Positions 45,028 to 53,497 of a stretch of DNA of 64,000 bases are shown here, piece after piece (position 1 is the stretch's first letter; each line of letters opens with the position of its first letter). Made by a program: the position numbers and the translations under genes. Under the pieces are notes generated by a model. That model did not search any database and had not been told where the DNA came from. It was given only the letters and a program-made list of their open reading frames with translations. The DNA lies in NCBI GenBank assembly GCA_910578285.1, contig CAJTQL010000002.1:1-64000 (forward strand), in the 5' to 3' direction. The DNA is from an uncultured Helicobacteraceae bacterium. Lineage in GTDB: Bacteria; Campylobacterota; Campylobacteria; Campylobacterales; Helicobacteraceae.

Positions 45028-46548
45028 ATGGGGATTAGCAAGCTTCAGAGTGCCACAATTTTTGGCTTTGAAGCAAAGATTGTGGATATTGAAGTTGCAT
45101 TTGTGCGCGGGTTGCCCGCATTTCATATTAGCGGGCTTGCAAATCAATCTGTTCAAGAAGCCAAACACCGCTCGAGCTCGGCGCTTGCGGCGATTGGATT
45201 CCAATTCCCGCCCTTGCGTGTGAATATCAACCTTTCCCCGTCCGACCTTCCTAAACAAGGTAGCCATTTTGATTTTGGAATCGCTCTGCTCATCGCGCTG
45301 CATAGTCTTGAGATTCCGCCATTTTTGCAAGAGACCTATTTCGCGCTTGGTGAGCTTGGGCTTGATGGCAAAATCAAGGCAACGGAGAGCTGTTATCCCA
45401 TCTTGCTTGATTTGAGCGCACATCACTACCCGCATATTATTTTTGTTCCCAAAGAGAATCTCGCGCTTTATCAGCAGATTCCGCATCTAAGGCTCATTGG
45501 GCTTGAGAGTCTGCAAGAGGCGCTCGACCTTTTTGCATCTAAAAGCCCGCTTGATGTCGCCTTGTATCACAATCAGCTCCCATTTGAAACAATCGCTATC
45601 AATGGGCAAACATATTATTTTATGCGCGATTTTAAGGAGGATTTTCGCGACATCATCGGGCAGAGTGTTGCTAAACGTGCTGCGCTGATTGCCGCAAGCG
45701 GATTTCACAATATTCTTTTTGAGGGCAGCCCGGGCTGCGGCAAGAGCATGATTGCGCATCGCATGCGCTATATCCTGCCACCGCTTTCTGAAGAGGAGAT
45801 TTTGAAAAACGCAAAAATGCGCCTTTATGAAAGCGGCAATTTGCAATATTCGCCATTGCGCTCGTTTCGTTCGCCGCATGCGTCCTCCTCGCGCGCCGCG
45901 CTGCTTGGGAGCAGCATTGGCAATGAGTTCAAGCCGGGCGAAATTGCGCTCGCGACACAGGGGATTTTGTTTCTCGATGAGCTCGCACATTTTCCAACGT
46001 CTCTGCTCGAATCACTTCGCGAGCCGCTCGAGAATCATCGATTCACGCTTTCACGCGCACATCTTAAGATTGAATACGACACCGCCTTTCTGCTTGTTTG
46101 CGCGCAAAACCCTTGCCCATGTGGAAATCTGATGAGCAGCGTCCATGAGTGTCGTTGTTCCGACACAATGTTGTCGCGCTACAAAAATAAACTCTCCGAA
46201 CCTTTTTGGGATAGAATCGATTTGTATGTGCCCATGCAAGAGATCTCACAAGAACATCGCGTGGATTCCAAGACATTGTTTGAGCAGGTTTTGCAGGCTT
46301 TTTGCTTGCAAAAACAGCGCGATCAGGTGCGGCTCAATGGACATTTGCGCGATAGCGAGGTCGAGCAATTCTGTGTGCTTGACGAGGAAGCAAGCAACAT
46401 TCTCACCCAAGCGACACAACGATTCGGGCTCTCGCACCGCGCGAATATCAAGATTAAAAAAATCGCGCGCACAATTGCTGATTTGGAAGGTTGTGATATT
46501 ATCACAAAGCTGCATGTGTTCGAGGCACTGTCATATCGGCATCGGTGA
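45028..46548 (+). CDS. comM: ComM/YifB-family Mg-chelatase-like AAA+ protein
   Basis: ComM is a hexameric helicase that promotes branch migration during natural transformation. The N-terminal lon-protease-like fold (FVRGLPAFHISGLANQSVQE, VNINLSPSDLPKQGSHFDFG) is followed by the AAA core with EGSPGCGKSMIAHRMRYILP (Walker A), GILFLDELAHF (Walker B) and the Zn-like Cys group CAQNPCPCGNLMSSVHECRC, then a C-terminal Mg_chelatase_C helix region. ATG 45028 gives 506 residues; upstream starts lie in def. H. pylori has the same def-comM adjacency. Confidence 0.93.
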   Translation: MGISKLQSATIFGFEAKIVDIEVAFVRGLPAFHISGLANQSVQEAKHRSSSALAAIGFQFPPLRVNINLSPSDLPKQGSHFDFGIALLIALHSLEIPPFLQETYFALGELGLDGKIKATESCYPILLDLSAHHYPHIIFVPKENLALYQQIPHLRLIGLESLQEALDLFASKSPLDVALYHNQLPFETIAINGQTYYFMRDFKEDFRDIIGQSVAKRAALIAASGFHNILFEGSPGCGKSMIAHRMRYILPPLSEEEILKNAKMRLYESGNLQYSPLRSFRSPHASSSRAALLGSSIGNEFKPGEIALATQGILFLDELAHFPTSLLESLREPLENHRFTLSRAHLKIEYDTAFLLVCAQNPCPCGNLMSSVHECRCSDTMLSRYKNKLSEPFWDRIDLYVPMQEISQEHRVDSKTLFEQVLQAFCLQKQRDQVRLNGHLRDSEVEQFCVLDEEASNILTQATQRFGLSHRANIKIKKIARTIADLEGCDIITKLHVFEALSYRHR

Positions 46549-46564
46549 GGAATGAGAAACGTCA

Positions 46565-47276
46565 ATGACGCAAAAAGATGATGTAATTAAAGCATTACGT
46601 GCCAATGATGGTATGGCGACATTGAGTCAACTCTATGCACTTACGGATATTTCGCAATGGAAAACAAAAACACCATATGCTTCTATTCGCCGCATTGTGC
46701 AGACAAACGAGGAATTTTTCAGGATTCAACCCGGTCTTTGGGGGCTTGTTGCACAACAAAAAGAGATTCTCGAAAAAATGCACATTTTAGATAACGGGAT
46801 TGTACAAGATAATGAATGTACGCATGCGTATTATCAGGGTATTGTGGTAGAGATTGGGAATGCGCGTGGGTTTGAAACATATATTCCACCACAAGATAAA
46901 AATAGATTGTTTGTTCATCAAAAATTGAGTGATATTGCCTCGCTACAAACAATGCATACGTTCTCATATCAACATATTGTTGCTAAAGCAAAATATATAG
47001 ATATAGTTTGGTTTAATGAACGTAAAATGCCTTATGCTTTTTTTTGAGGTGGAACATTCGACAGATTTTAGAAATTCTCTTAATAAATTTTTCGAGCTTC
47101 AAGATTTTAGGGCAAAGTTTGTTATTATCGCTAAGCAGGAGAGATTTGGGCAATTTCAGAAGATTATTGGGGATTCTATCTATCGCCCTATTCAGAATTT
47201 GGTGTCGTTTGCAGATTATGAGAGCATTGTAAAACAATATGAAAAGGAGACAATGCGCTATGAAATGGGAATCTAA
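46565..47276 (+). pseudogene. Phase-variable nuclease-like gene, OFF at T8
   Basis: ATG 46565 encodes 160 residues with an N-terminal winged-helix-like region (MATLSQLYALTDISQWKTKT, ASIRRIVQTNEEFFRIQPGL) and ends in the T8 run at 47038-47045. With seven T the frame continues to 47276 as FFEVEHSTDFRNSLNKFFEL. That gives about 237 residues. The F-E-(V/I)-E-H-S-T motif also occurs in the gene at 47694, so the two are related and the motif may be a PD-(D/E)xK-like active site. Probably part of a restriction or defence locus; the family name is not known to me. Confidence 0.6.
47038..47045 (+). repeat. Poly-T tract, T8, at the frame break
   Basis: Eight thymines lie at the junction of the two halves of the nuclease-like gene. 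T7 or T10 would restore the long frame. Short but within the range that slips in this group. Confidence 0.7.
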
Positions 47277-47367
47277 AAACTTGGATAATATTATGAAGCC
47301 CCACAGAAAAAACTATGCAAGAAGGAGTGAAATTATTGAGCTTTTGATAAGGGGGGATTATGAGTAA
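47260..47367 (+). CDS. 35-residue basic peptide bridging two cluster genes
   Basis: ATG 47260 overlaps the end of the nuclease-like frame, and its stop at 47365-47367 overlaps the ATG at 47360 of the next gene. It encodes MKWESKNLDNIMKPHRKNYA followed by RRSEIIELLIRGDYE. AAAAGGAGACAA upstream is a good ribosome-binding site. It may be a small regulator or the remnant of a larger subunit. Confidence 0.4.
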   Translation: MKWESKNLDNIMKPHRKNYARRSEIIELLIRGDYE

Positions 47368-47677
47368 AAATAATCAGCAACAAGATGTAAGCAATAAAAA
47401 ACATTTAGTTTTAGAAACTTTGCTAGAACGATGCCAGAAACGAAATAATCTTATTTTTGATAATGATTTAGTCAAAGAGATTTGCAGGGAATATTATTTC
47501 GGTAATCCATTTGATGTAACAAAGCTTGATTCTAAGGATAAATTGCCGCTTTCTTTTTTGACAAAAGATATTTGTTTGTTATATTCAGGCAAAGGTCGCC
47601 ATCGGTTTGTTCATGGTGTTGATAAGCTCTATCATACCTTTGGACACATACAAGATACTATTGAACAAATGTATTAG
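47360..47677 (+). CDS. Hypothetical protein of the nuclease-like cluster
   Basis: The 105-residue protein follows AAGGGGGGATT. It is hydrophilic and helical at the start (KKHLVLETLLERCQKRNNLI) and ends RHRFVHGVDKLYHTFGHIQD. It overlaps the 35-residue peptide gene and precedes the second nuclease-like gene by 16 bases. No family recognised; by position it could be a subunit of the same system. Confidence 0.55.
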   Translation: MSKNNQQQDVSNKKHLVLETLLERCQKRNNLIFDNDLVKEICREYYFGNPFDVTKLDSKDKLPLSFLTKDICLLYSGKGRHRFVHGVDKLYHTFGHIQDTIEQMY

Positions 47678-47693
47678 GGGGGATTATTGAATA

Positions 47694-48629
47694 ATGGCAA
47701 ATCCTTATAAAGAACGAGTATTACATTTATTACAGCAAAAATATGGAACAATCAAAAGTCTACCCAAAACACAATCCTTATTTGTTGTTGAATCTTTGAA
47801 CATTGTTCTCTATTTTCGTTATTCCAAAGTATTTCAACATGGAAAAAATGGATATAAAACATTTTATGGATTAAGGTTTGAAGATTTACAATTTTTGCAA
47901 GGCAAACAAGCGTATATTATTTTTCTAAGTGATATGAATAATAAAAGTCTCGTTATGCCTTTCAGCCATATTGAACATATTCTGACAGAAACAACCCCGT
48001 CTTCAGATTCGCAATATAAAACTTTAATATTTTTTAAAAATACAGGAACAGAGATTTATATTCCTCAATTTGTAAAATTTAATGCCGAAAGTTATTTGGG
48101 ACTAGAGTCGCTATTAGAATTTAAAAATAAAAACCTTATTGTTCCAGAAATCTCACATACACAGGCACAAATATTTATTGGTGCAATTGGGATCTATAAG
48201 GGATTTGATATATTTTATCCAGCGAGTGATAGAATAAAAATTGATTTAGATATTATAGACAAAAGAAAAATGAGAAATAATCTACCTTATTTTCATAAAG
48301 ATGTCCAACATATCATGGAAGAAATAGATTGTATTTGGTTAGATTCTACAAAGATTATATCACTTTTTGAGATTGAACATTCAACTCCTATCTATTCTGG
48401 GTTGTTACGCTTTAATGATGTCAATTTAACTATTGCAAATGTCAATAATTTTAATATTATTGCAAACAGTGAGAGAGAAAATAAATTTCATAAAGAAATT
48501 AATCGTCCTACTTTTAAGCAAAATAATTTAATAGAAAAAGTTTCTTTTATGACATATTCCAATTTATACTATTGGTATATGAATTTTAAAAATACAGGAG
48601 TAAAGCATGATATATTGTCCAAATTGTAG
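47694..48629 (+). CDS. FEIEHST-motif protein, putative nuclease paralogue
   Basis: The 311-residue protein has an N-terminal region of unknown fold, a middle segment with IPEISHTQAQIFIGAIG-like sequence, and a C-terminal domain with IDCIWLDSTKIISLFEIEHS followed by TPIYSGLLRFNDV. The motif and its spacing match the interrupted gene at 46565 (IDIVWFNERKMPYAFFFEVE), suggesting a shared Asp-(x)n-Glu-x-Glu active site. It overlaps the zinc-ribbon gene by 23 bases. Role in restriction or defence is inferred from the methylase remnant downstream. Confidence 0.6.
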   Translation: MANPYKERVLHLLQQKYGTIKSLPKTQSLFVVESLNIVLYFRYSKVFQHGKNGYKTFYGLRFEDLQFLQGKQAYIIFLSDMNNKSLVMPFSHIEHILTETTPSSDSQYKTLIFFKNTGTEIYIPQFVKFNAESYLGLESLLEFKNKNLIVPEISHTQAQIFIGAIGIYKGFDIFYPASDRIKIDLDIIDKRKMRNNLPYFHKDVQHIMEEIDCIWLDSTKIISLFEIEHSTPIYSGLLRFNDVNLTIANVNNFNIIANSERENKFHKEINRPTFKQNNLIEKVSFMTYSNLYYWYMNFKNTGVKHDILSKL

Positions 48630-48813
48630 GAGCAAAGAATTTATTTCAGAACTCAATCAATATAATATACTCGAATTTATAGATGGTGATTTTCGCATTA
48701 TAAGAACCGAATCTGTTGAGGAATATCGCATCTTTTGTAGAGAATGTGGCAGGGAATTGAGCAATAAAAATGGGCAAATTATTATTAAAGAGCAAAAATC
48801 ATACAAAGACTAG
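48607..48813 (+). CDS. Small zinc-ribbon protein
   Basis: The 68-residue protein has two cysteine pairs, CPNC at residues 4-7 and CREC about 40 residues later, forming a likely zinc ribbon. AGGAGTAAAGC precedes the ATG, inside the previous gene. It may help the nuclease-like protein bind DNA. Its identity beyond zinc binding is unknown. Confidence 0.65.
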   Translation: MIYCPNCRSKEFISELNQYNILEFIDGDFRIIRTESVEEYRIFCRECGRELSNKNGQIIIKEQKSYKD

Positions 48814-48833
48814 CAGAGGGGCATAAGGGCAGA

Positions 48834-49163
48834 ATGCCTTATTCATGGTTTTATTTCGATTTGGTCAAAAATGTGAGCAAGGATAAAACATTTCATTCAT
48901 GCCAGATTCCATTGAAACTTGTCGAAATGCTCATCAAGTCTTGCACAAATGAGGGAGATTCTGTGTTTATTCTCTTTGGTGGTAGCGGGGGTGAGATTGT
49001 ATTATGCGAACAACTCAAGCGGCAATGGATAAGCTGTGAGCTGCATAAGCCCTATTATGAAATGATACTCGATAGATTGAATAATAAGGGCAGAATCAAA
49101 GAAGAATTTAGGATAAGTGCCAGAGAGAAAGGCACAGAGAGGCAGGAGATGTTTTTATTATAA
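48834..49163 (+). pseudogene. C-terminal fragment of a DNA methyltransferase
   Basis: The 109 codons match the end of beta-class DNA methylases: KDKTFHSCQIPLKLVEMLIK (cf. HPxQKP), DSVFILFGGSGGEIVLCEQL in place of the DPFxGSGT SAM motif, and ISCELHKPYYEMILDRL. The catalytic DPPY half is absent, and the SAM loop lacks the usual Asp-Pro-Phe. It is probably the remains of the methylase that once protected against the adjacent nuclease-like genes. Confidence 0.6.
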
Positions 49164-49254
49164 AAATTTTCTTAGGAAATACTATTTTTATTTTGCACCA
49201 TCGATTCGGCGCGAAAACCCGCAAAATATCCCATTTTTTCAGCAAATATTCAGC

Positions 49255-49271
49255 GGGGGGGGGGGTAGAAT
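49255..49271 (+). promoter_or_regulatory. G11 tract abutting a -10 box (TAGAAT)
   Basis: Eleven guanines at 49255-49265 run straight into TAGAAT at 49266-49271, 30 bases before the YaaW-flavodoxin start. Slippage would change the spacing between the -10 box and upstream contacts, so transcription of this gene may vary. No -35 consensus is clear (candidate AT-rich stretch near 49230-49245). Confidence 0.6.
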
Positions 49272-49301
49272 GTTTTCTTGTTTTTGCAATAAGGAGACAA
49301 C

Positions 49302-50555
49302 ATGGCGTATCAAAACGATACTGGTTTGGACTTTTTAAGTCAATGTGACAATGAGCTCTTGGGCGTGCTCGTGGAGATTCTGACAAAGGATAAGGGCGAG
49401 GAACGATTCACAGAAACATTAACATTGTCTAATGGATACAAAACGTACCACCCAGACCATGTAAAATATTGGCGCGACATCGCGGAAAGCTACCAACGAT
49501 TTGGCGGCAATACGTTTGTCAATATGGTGCGCGGCGGTGGCGTTTTGTATCGGGAGATTCTGTGCGATGTGTGCGACAAGCTCAAGGTGAATTACAATAG
49601 AGATGCTTCAATAGATTTTATCGAAATTAATCTATTAAGCAAAATTTTAACAGATTCTCTTGCGAAAATGACGACAGAACAACTTAAAGAAATAAGCAAT
49701 GACTTAGGGCTTAAAAATGTTACAAGTTTTACCCCACAAGCAGTAACAATTGCAATACAGGGCGCGATGAAGCTTTCTGGATTTATGGTTTATCAAACGG
49801 CTGTGATTATTGCAAATATGATTGCTAGGGCTGTTTTGGGGCATGGCTTATCTCTTGCTACCAATGCTGCCCTAACAAGAGTCATAGGAGTCTTTTTGGG
49901 ACCCATAGGCTGGATTATTACAGCACTTTGGACGGCTTTAGATATTGCTGGACCGGCATATCGCGTTACGATTCCTGCCACAATCCAAATTGCTTGCATG
50001 CGGCAGATAATGAATGCGCCAAAAGAGGAAGTGCCCAATGATGTTTGCAAAAAGCCCATTGGAATCTTCTATGGCAGCGATGGTGGCGACACGGAAAAAG
50101 TTGTCGAACAAATTGCAGAAGAATTGAGGGAATATGTCGATGTCAAGATTTTTAATGTCGCGCAAGCAAGCAAGAATGATTTGCGCCGATATGAGAATCT
50201 CATCTTTGCTTCACCAACCTATGGCGAGGGCGATTTGCAGAGTGATTGGGAAGATTTTCTACCCAAACTTAGCGCCAGCGATGTTGCGGGCAAAACCATT
50301 GCCTTTGTCGGGCTTGGCGACCAAGACAGCTATGGCGAAACGTTTTGCGAAGGCGTTTCACACATCTATGCTAAACTCGCCTCTAGCGCAAAAGTGATTG
50401 GGCAAACCAGCACTGATGGCTACAATTTTGAAAGCAGCAAATCTGTTGTACGTGGCAAATTCATTGGGCTGATGATTGACGAAGTTAACCAAGACGACCA
50501 AACAGAAAAAAGAATCGCCGCATGGGTCGAAGATGTTGTCTATAAGTTTAACTAG
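49302..50555 (+). CDS. YaaW/UPF0174-flavodoxin fusion protein
   Basis: Residues 1-245 are a full YaaW/UPF0174 protein: DUF3944-like start (NDTGLDFLSQCDNELLGVLV), YWRDIAESYQRFGGNTFVNM and the closing YRVTIPATIQIACMRQIM, with a glycine-rich hydrophobic stretch (residues 175-215). Residues about 250-417 are a complete flavodoxin resembling H. pylori FldA: FMN-phosphate loop IFYGSDGGDTEK, FASPTYGEGDLQSDWEDFLP and FVGLGDQDSYGETFCEGVSH. The frame is continuous with AAGGAGACAAC before the ATG. In known relatives these are separate proteins. It is followed by a terminator overlapping the stop. Confidence 0.88.
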   Translation: MAYQNDTGLDFLSQCDNELLGVLVEILTKDKGEERFTETLTLSNGYKTYHPDHVKYWRDIAESYQRFGGNTFVNMVRGGGVLYREILCDVCDKLKVNYNRDASIDFIEINLLSKILTDSLAKMTTEQLKEISNDLGLKNVTSFTPQAVTIAIQGAMKLSGFMVYQTAVIIANMIARAVLGHGLSLATNAALTRVIGVFLGPIGWIITALWTALDIAGPAYRVTIPATIQIACMRQIMNAPKEEVPNDVCKKPIGIFYGSDGGDTEKVVEQIAEELREYVDVKIFNVAQASKNDLRRYENLIFASPTYGEGDLQSDWEDFLPKLSASDVAGKTIAFVGLGDQDSYGETFCEGVSHIYAKLASSAKVIGQTSTDGYNFESSKSVVRGKFIGLMIDEVNQDDQTEKRIAAWVEDVVYKFN

Positions 50556-50566
50556 ACAACATTTTT
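50534..50566 (+). terminator. Rho-independent terminator overlapping the fusion-gene stop
   Basis: TGTTGTCTA at 50534-50542 pairs perfectly with TAGACAACA at 50553-50561, followed by five T (50562-50566). The TAG stop codon is part of the right arm. Confidence 0.8.
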
Positions 50567-50575
50567 GCTGCAATA

Positions 50576-50631
50576 ACGACTAAAGTTGCACCTCCGCTGT
50601 GTGTCCTTTGTGGAGGTGCGTCTTTAGTTGT
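50576..50631. repeat. Dispersed inverted repeat (20-base arms)
   Basis: The left arm at 50576-50595 and the right arm at 50612-50631 pair at 17 of 20 positions, with GGAGGTGCGTCTTTAGT in the right arm. The core is shared with the repeat at 447-504, some 50 kb away. It lies just after a separate terminator, so it is not needed for termination. Confidence 0.6.
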
Positions 50632-50686
50632 AGACATTAATAGTATATGCCCATCAGTTTTTTGTGTGGACATATTATTAGTATTA

Positions 50687-52558
50687 TTAATTTTCCATGT
50701 TTTCAATCATCATCTGAACATGTGTTTGATACCATTGATTTCCCCAAAGTTCTTTGCTAGAAAGTATTTCTTGGAATTTTGGAAAAATATCTTTATATTT
50801 TACATGAGATTTGAGGATTCTAATGATATCTTCTGTACTAAGGGGTAAGATTTTCATTCCTTTAATATATGTTGTATCATTTTCAAAATAGCAATGGATT
50901 CGACTTCTAAAATCATTAATGACATTTTTATCTAAGTATGGCGCAATGAATATGCCATAAGTCTTCTCTTGCATTACAGAATTTAGGCTCAATAATAGAT
51001 TGCCCAAATGTCGTGAAACGCTTTCCATCTCCGCTCTTCTTTGATTGGTTTTTTCAGTAAGCGTTACTTCAATCATTAGGCTATGGTTATAATAAGAATA
51101 TACAAAATCAGTATTCCCACCTACTGCATGAGATTTTGGCAAGAGTTGCGAATCGAGACTTAATCCCGATTCTAAAATCCGTTCGATTTTATTTTCATCA
51201 ATATAGCACCAAGCAATCGCAATGATATATTCAAAAATGGTAGGAATCGTTGCTTCAGTTGTCGTTTTTTCATGGATTTTAGAATCATTGTTTCTATCAC
51301 TAAAGAGTTCTAGTATTTCAATGATATGCTCTCTTGTAAAACGTGTTTGTAGGAGTTTTTGAAGTTTTTCCTTATCTCTATATTGTTTATAGCTTCTTAT
51401 GTCTTGTAGATGAGTAATGCCCAATTCTCTAAAGTATTGTTTCATCTCTTTATCATCAAATAATTCATCTAAAAGATTTTGAGAAACATTACTTTGTGCA
51501 ATTTGTTTCAAAATTTCTTGATAATTGGAATGTTTTAATATTGTCGAAAAGATAATATTTAAATCTACTCTGTCTTTGTGAAATTCAAAGATACCAGTGA
51601 GATTCAAATATCTACGATTTAAATCCAAATAGTCATTCAAGTTTGCTTGGATTCGTGATTCAAAAATAAACCGAAAAAATCTTTTTCCAAATTCTTCTAA
51701 TGTTCCATCGCAAAAGGCAATCAATTCATTTATTTTTTCTTCCCTCTTGCTCTTTTTTATTAAATATGGCAAATATAATGTTTTAAAACTTGAATATGCA
51801 TGTGGGGTGAATAAGTTATGAAAAAACTCAATATTTCTAGTCTTTATAAACGGCAAAAATATATTATGGAGAACCTTGACGATTTCTATAGCCGTTTTTT
51901 CTCCTTTTGCTGTTTTAAAATATTCTGTCTTTACTGTGTCATTGTATAAGTCATTTAAAAAATATTCTAACTCTAAATAATGTGGAGTGTTGTGAAGAAC
52001 GCTCGACATTAATGTATTGTTTTGAATAGCCTCAATGAAATCCTGTGTGTTTCTAAAGTTGTTTATGAGCGGTAATAATCGAAAAATTTCAATACTTAAT
52101 TGTCCATTAAAATACCTGAAGGCTTCCAGATATTTAACTAGCAAAGAAGAATTATGGTTAAAATTTAATGTGGCTTTGAGAAAAAATAAAGATATTAAAT
52201 CAATTTGTAAGAATTCATTATTGATTCTATGGCTTTGTGTTTTTATGAGATTTAGTAATTCGTAGCCTTGTTGGGTAATGTGTTTTTGTTGGCGATTGAT
52301 GAGGTTATAGTCTTCTAGCGGAGCAGATTTGACTCTCGCATCTTTTGTGCCTAAGTCCGCAGTTTTGTTTTTTGATTCTAAGAGATTATGTTGCTCTAAA
52401 AGTTCCAAGTATTTTATCTGCAAATCAGAATTGCTACTCCATTTGTCTTTTTCGTCAGCATTATTGAATAGCTCCTCAAATAAAATCAATTGTGTTTCAA
52501 AATTATAGAGTAGATTCTTAACTCTTAAACTCGTGTTCCCAAAATAATCGTATCCCAT
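50687..52558 (-). CDS. AlwI-family type IIS restriction endonuclease
   Basis: The 623-residue protein carries the AlwI-family block near residues 455-530: TIFEYIIAIAWCYIDENKIE, LLPKSHAVGGNTDFVYSYYN and SLMIEVTLTEKTNQRRAEME, with E-V-T as the (D/E)xK-like centre and the following QRRAEMESVSRH conserved in type IIS relatives. AlwI cuts near GGATC; target here is inferred only. It is transcribed after two adenine methylases, matching the need to protect both strands of an asymmetric site. Confidence 0.8.
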   Translation of the reverse strand: MGYDYFGNTSLRVKNLLYNFETQLILFEELFNNADEKDKWSSNSDLQIKYLELLEQHNLLESKNKTADLGTKDARVKSAPLEDYNLINRQQKHITQQGYELLNLIKTQSHRINNEFLQIDLISLFFLKATLNFNHNSSLLVKYLEAFRYFNGQLSIEIFRLLPLINNFRNTQDFIEAIQNNTLMSSVLHNTPHYLELEYFLNDLYNDTVKTEYFKTAKGEKTAIEIVKVLHNIFLPFIKTRNIEFFHNLFTPHAYSSFKTLYLPYLIKKSKREEKINELIAFCDGTLEEFGKRFFRFIFESRIQANLNDYLDLNRRYLNLTGIFEFHKDRVDLNIIFSTILKHSNYQEILKQIAQSNVSQNLLDELFDDKEMKQYFRELGITHLQDIRSYKQYRDKEKLQKLLQTRFTREHIIEILELFSDRNNDSKIHEKTTTEATIPTIFEYIIAIAWCYIDENKIERILESGLSLDSQLLPKSHAVGGNTDFVYSYYNHSLMIEVTLTEKTNQRRAEMESVSRHLGNLLLSLNSVMQEKTYGIFIAPYLDKNVINDFRSRIHCYFENDTTYIKGMKILPLSTEDIIRILKSHVKYKDIFPKFQEILSSKELWGNQWYQTHVQMMIENMEN

Positions 52559-52567
52559 ATAAACTCC

Positions 52568-53497
52568 TTAATAGTTAGTAATTAAGACCTCTGTTGATTC
52601 TGTCCTTTTTGTTTGATAGTTGCAATTTTTATAGTTAAATTCTAAAAAAAATGTTTTAAAATTTGTGTTTTTCTCGAGCCATTTTTTTAAGACTATATGT
52701 TCTTTGCCTTTATGGCAAATAACATTTGAGAGTCCAAAGCGAATTTTTTTAGAATCTAATATCCTTAAAAATTCAAGCAAATCTAACTCATCTTGCAAGC
52801 TCCAAGCTTGATTTTCGTTATATGTCGCAGTTGCTAAAAAATAGGGTGGGTCAATATAAACAAAACTTTGAGAATCTAAAATGGGGACATCAAACTCCCG
52901 AAAATCATTATTGAATATTTCTATATTCTTTTTCTGCAAAGCTATTATAAAATGTTTGAGTTTTTCTTGCATGTTTGTATTAAAATCTCTTTTGCCACAT
53001 GGCAGATTAAAATGACCTCTTGCATTGAAACGAATTTGATTGTTGAAGGCGAAAATAATGAGCACAAATAAATCCAAAGCATTTTTGTGGATATTGTAGC
53101 GATTCCTTAATTGTAAAAATTTATCTTTATTAAAGCTTGATAGTCCATTTTGGCTATTGCATTGATAAAATTCATAGCCCATTTTTGCACTATTAGAAAG
53201 CTCAAAAGTAACGATAATATCCCAAATTTCTTCAAAAATCTTTTGCAAACTTTGTTTTTGCAATGTTTGATAGATTTGGGTGAGCTGTGTTAAAGAATCG
53301 TTTAGGATAATATTGTTGGCTTTTATGTTAATACCTACATTTGCCCCGCCACAGAATAAATCCACAGCCGTAGAAATATCTTGTGGGAAAAGTGGCATGA
53401 TTTGTGGCAAGAGTCTATATTTTCCTCCAGTATAATTTAGAGGGCTTGAAATAAAATTTCCTTGCATTTTTAAAGTCAATTCACTTATATTTGGCAT
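52568..53497 (-). CDS. Dam/D12-class adenine-N6 DNA methyltransferase
   Basis: The protein has up to 309 residues; ATG 53467 (MQGNFISSPLNYTGGKYRLL) is an alternative start closer to the family. LNYTGGKYRLLPQIMPLF and AVDLFCGGANVGINIKANNI form the SAM site (motifs X and I), and FVYIDPPYFLATATYNENQA is the catalytic motif. It overlaps the upstream methylase by 13 bases and lies 9 bases before the nuclease gene, forming a three-gene unit. Confidence 0.88.
   Translation of the reverse strand: MPNISELTLKMQGNFISSPLNYTGGKYRLLPQIMPLFPQDISTAVDLFCGGANVGINIKANNIILNDSLTQLTQIYQTLQKQSLQKIFEEIWDIIVTFELSNSAKMGYEFYQCNSQNGLSSFNKDKFLQLRNRYNIHKNALDLFVLIIFAFNNQIRFNARGHFNLPCGKRDFNTNMQEKLKHFIIALQKKNIEIFNNDFREFDVPILDSQSFVYIDPPYFLATATYNENQAWSLQDELDLLEFLRILDSKKIRFGLSNVICHKGKEHIVLKKWLEKNTNFKTFFLEFNYKNCNYQTKRTESTEVLITNY

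Noticed and set aside
50576..50631. Inverted repeat as the terminator of the YaaW-flavodoxin gene
   Set aside because: A better terminator (9-bp perfect stem plus T5) overlaps the stop codon at 50534-50566, and this repeat lacks a T-tract and recurs elsewhere.
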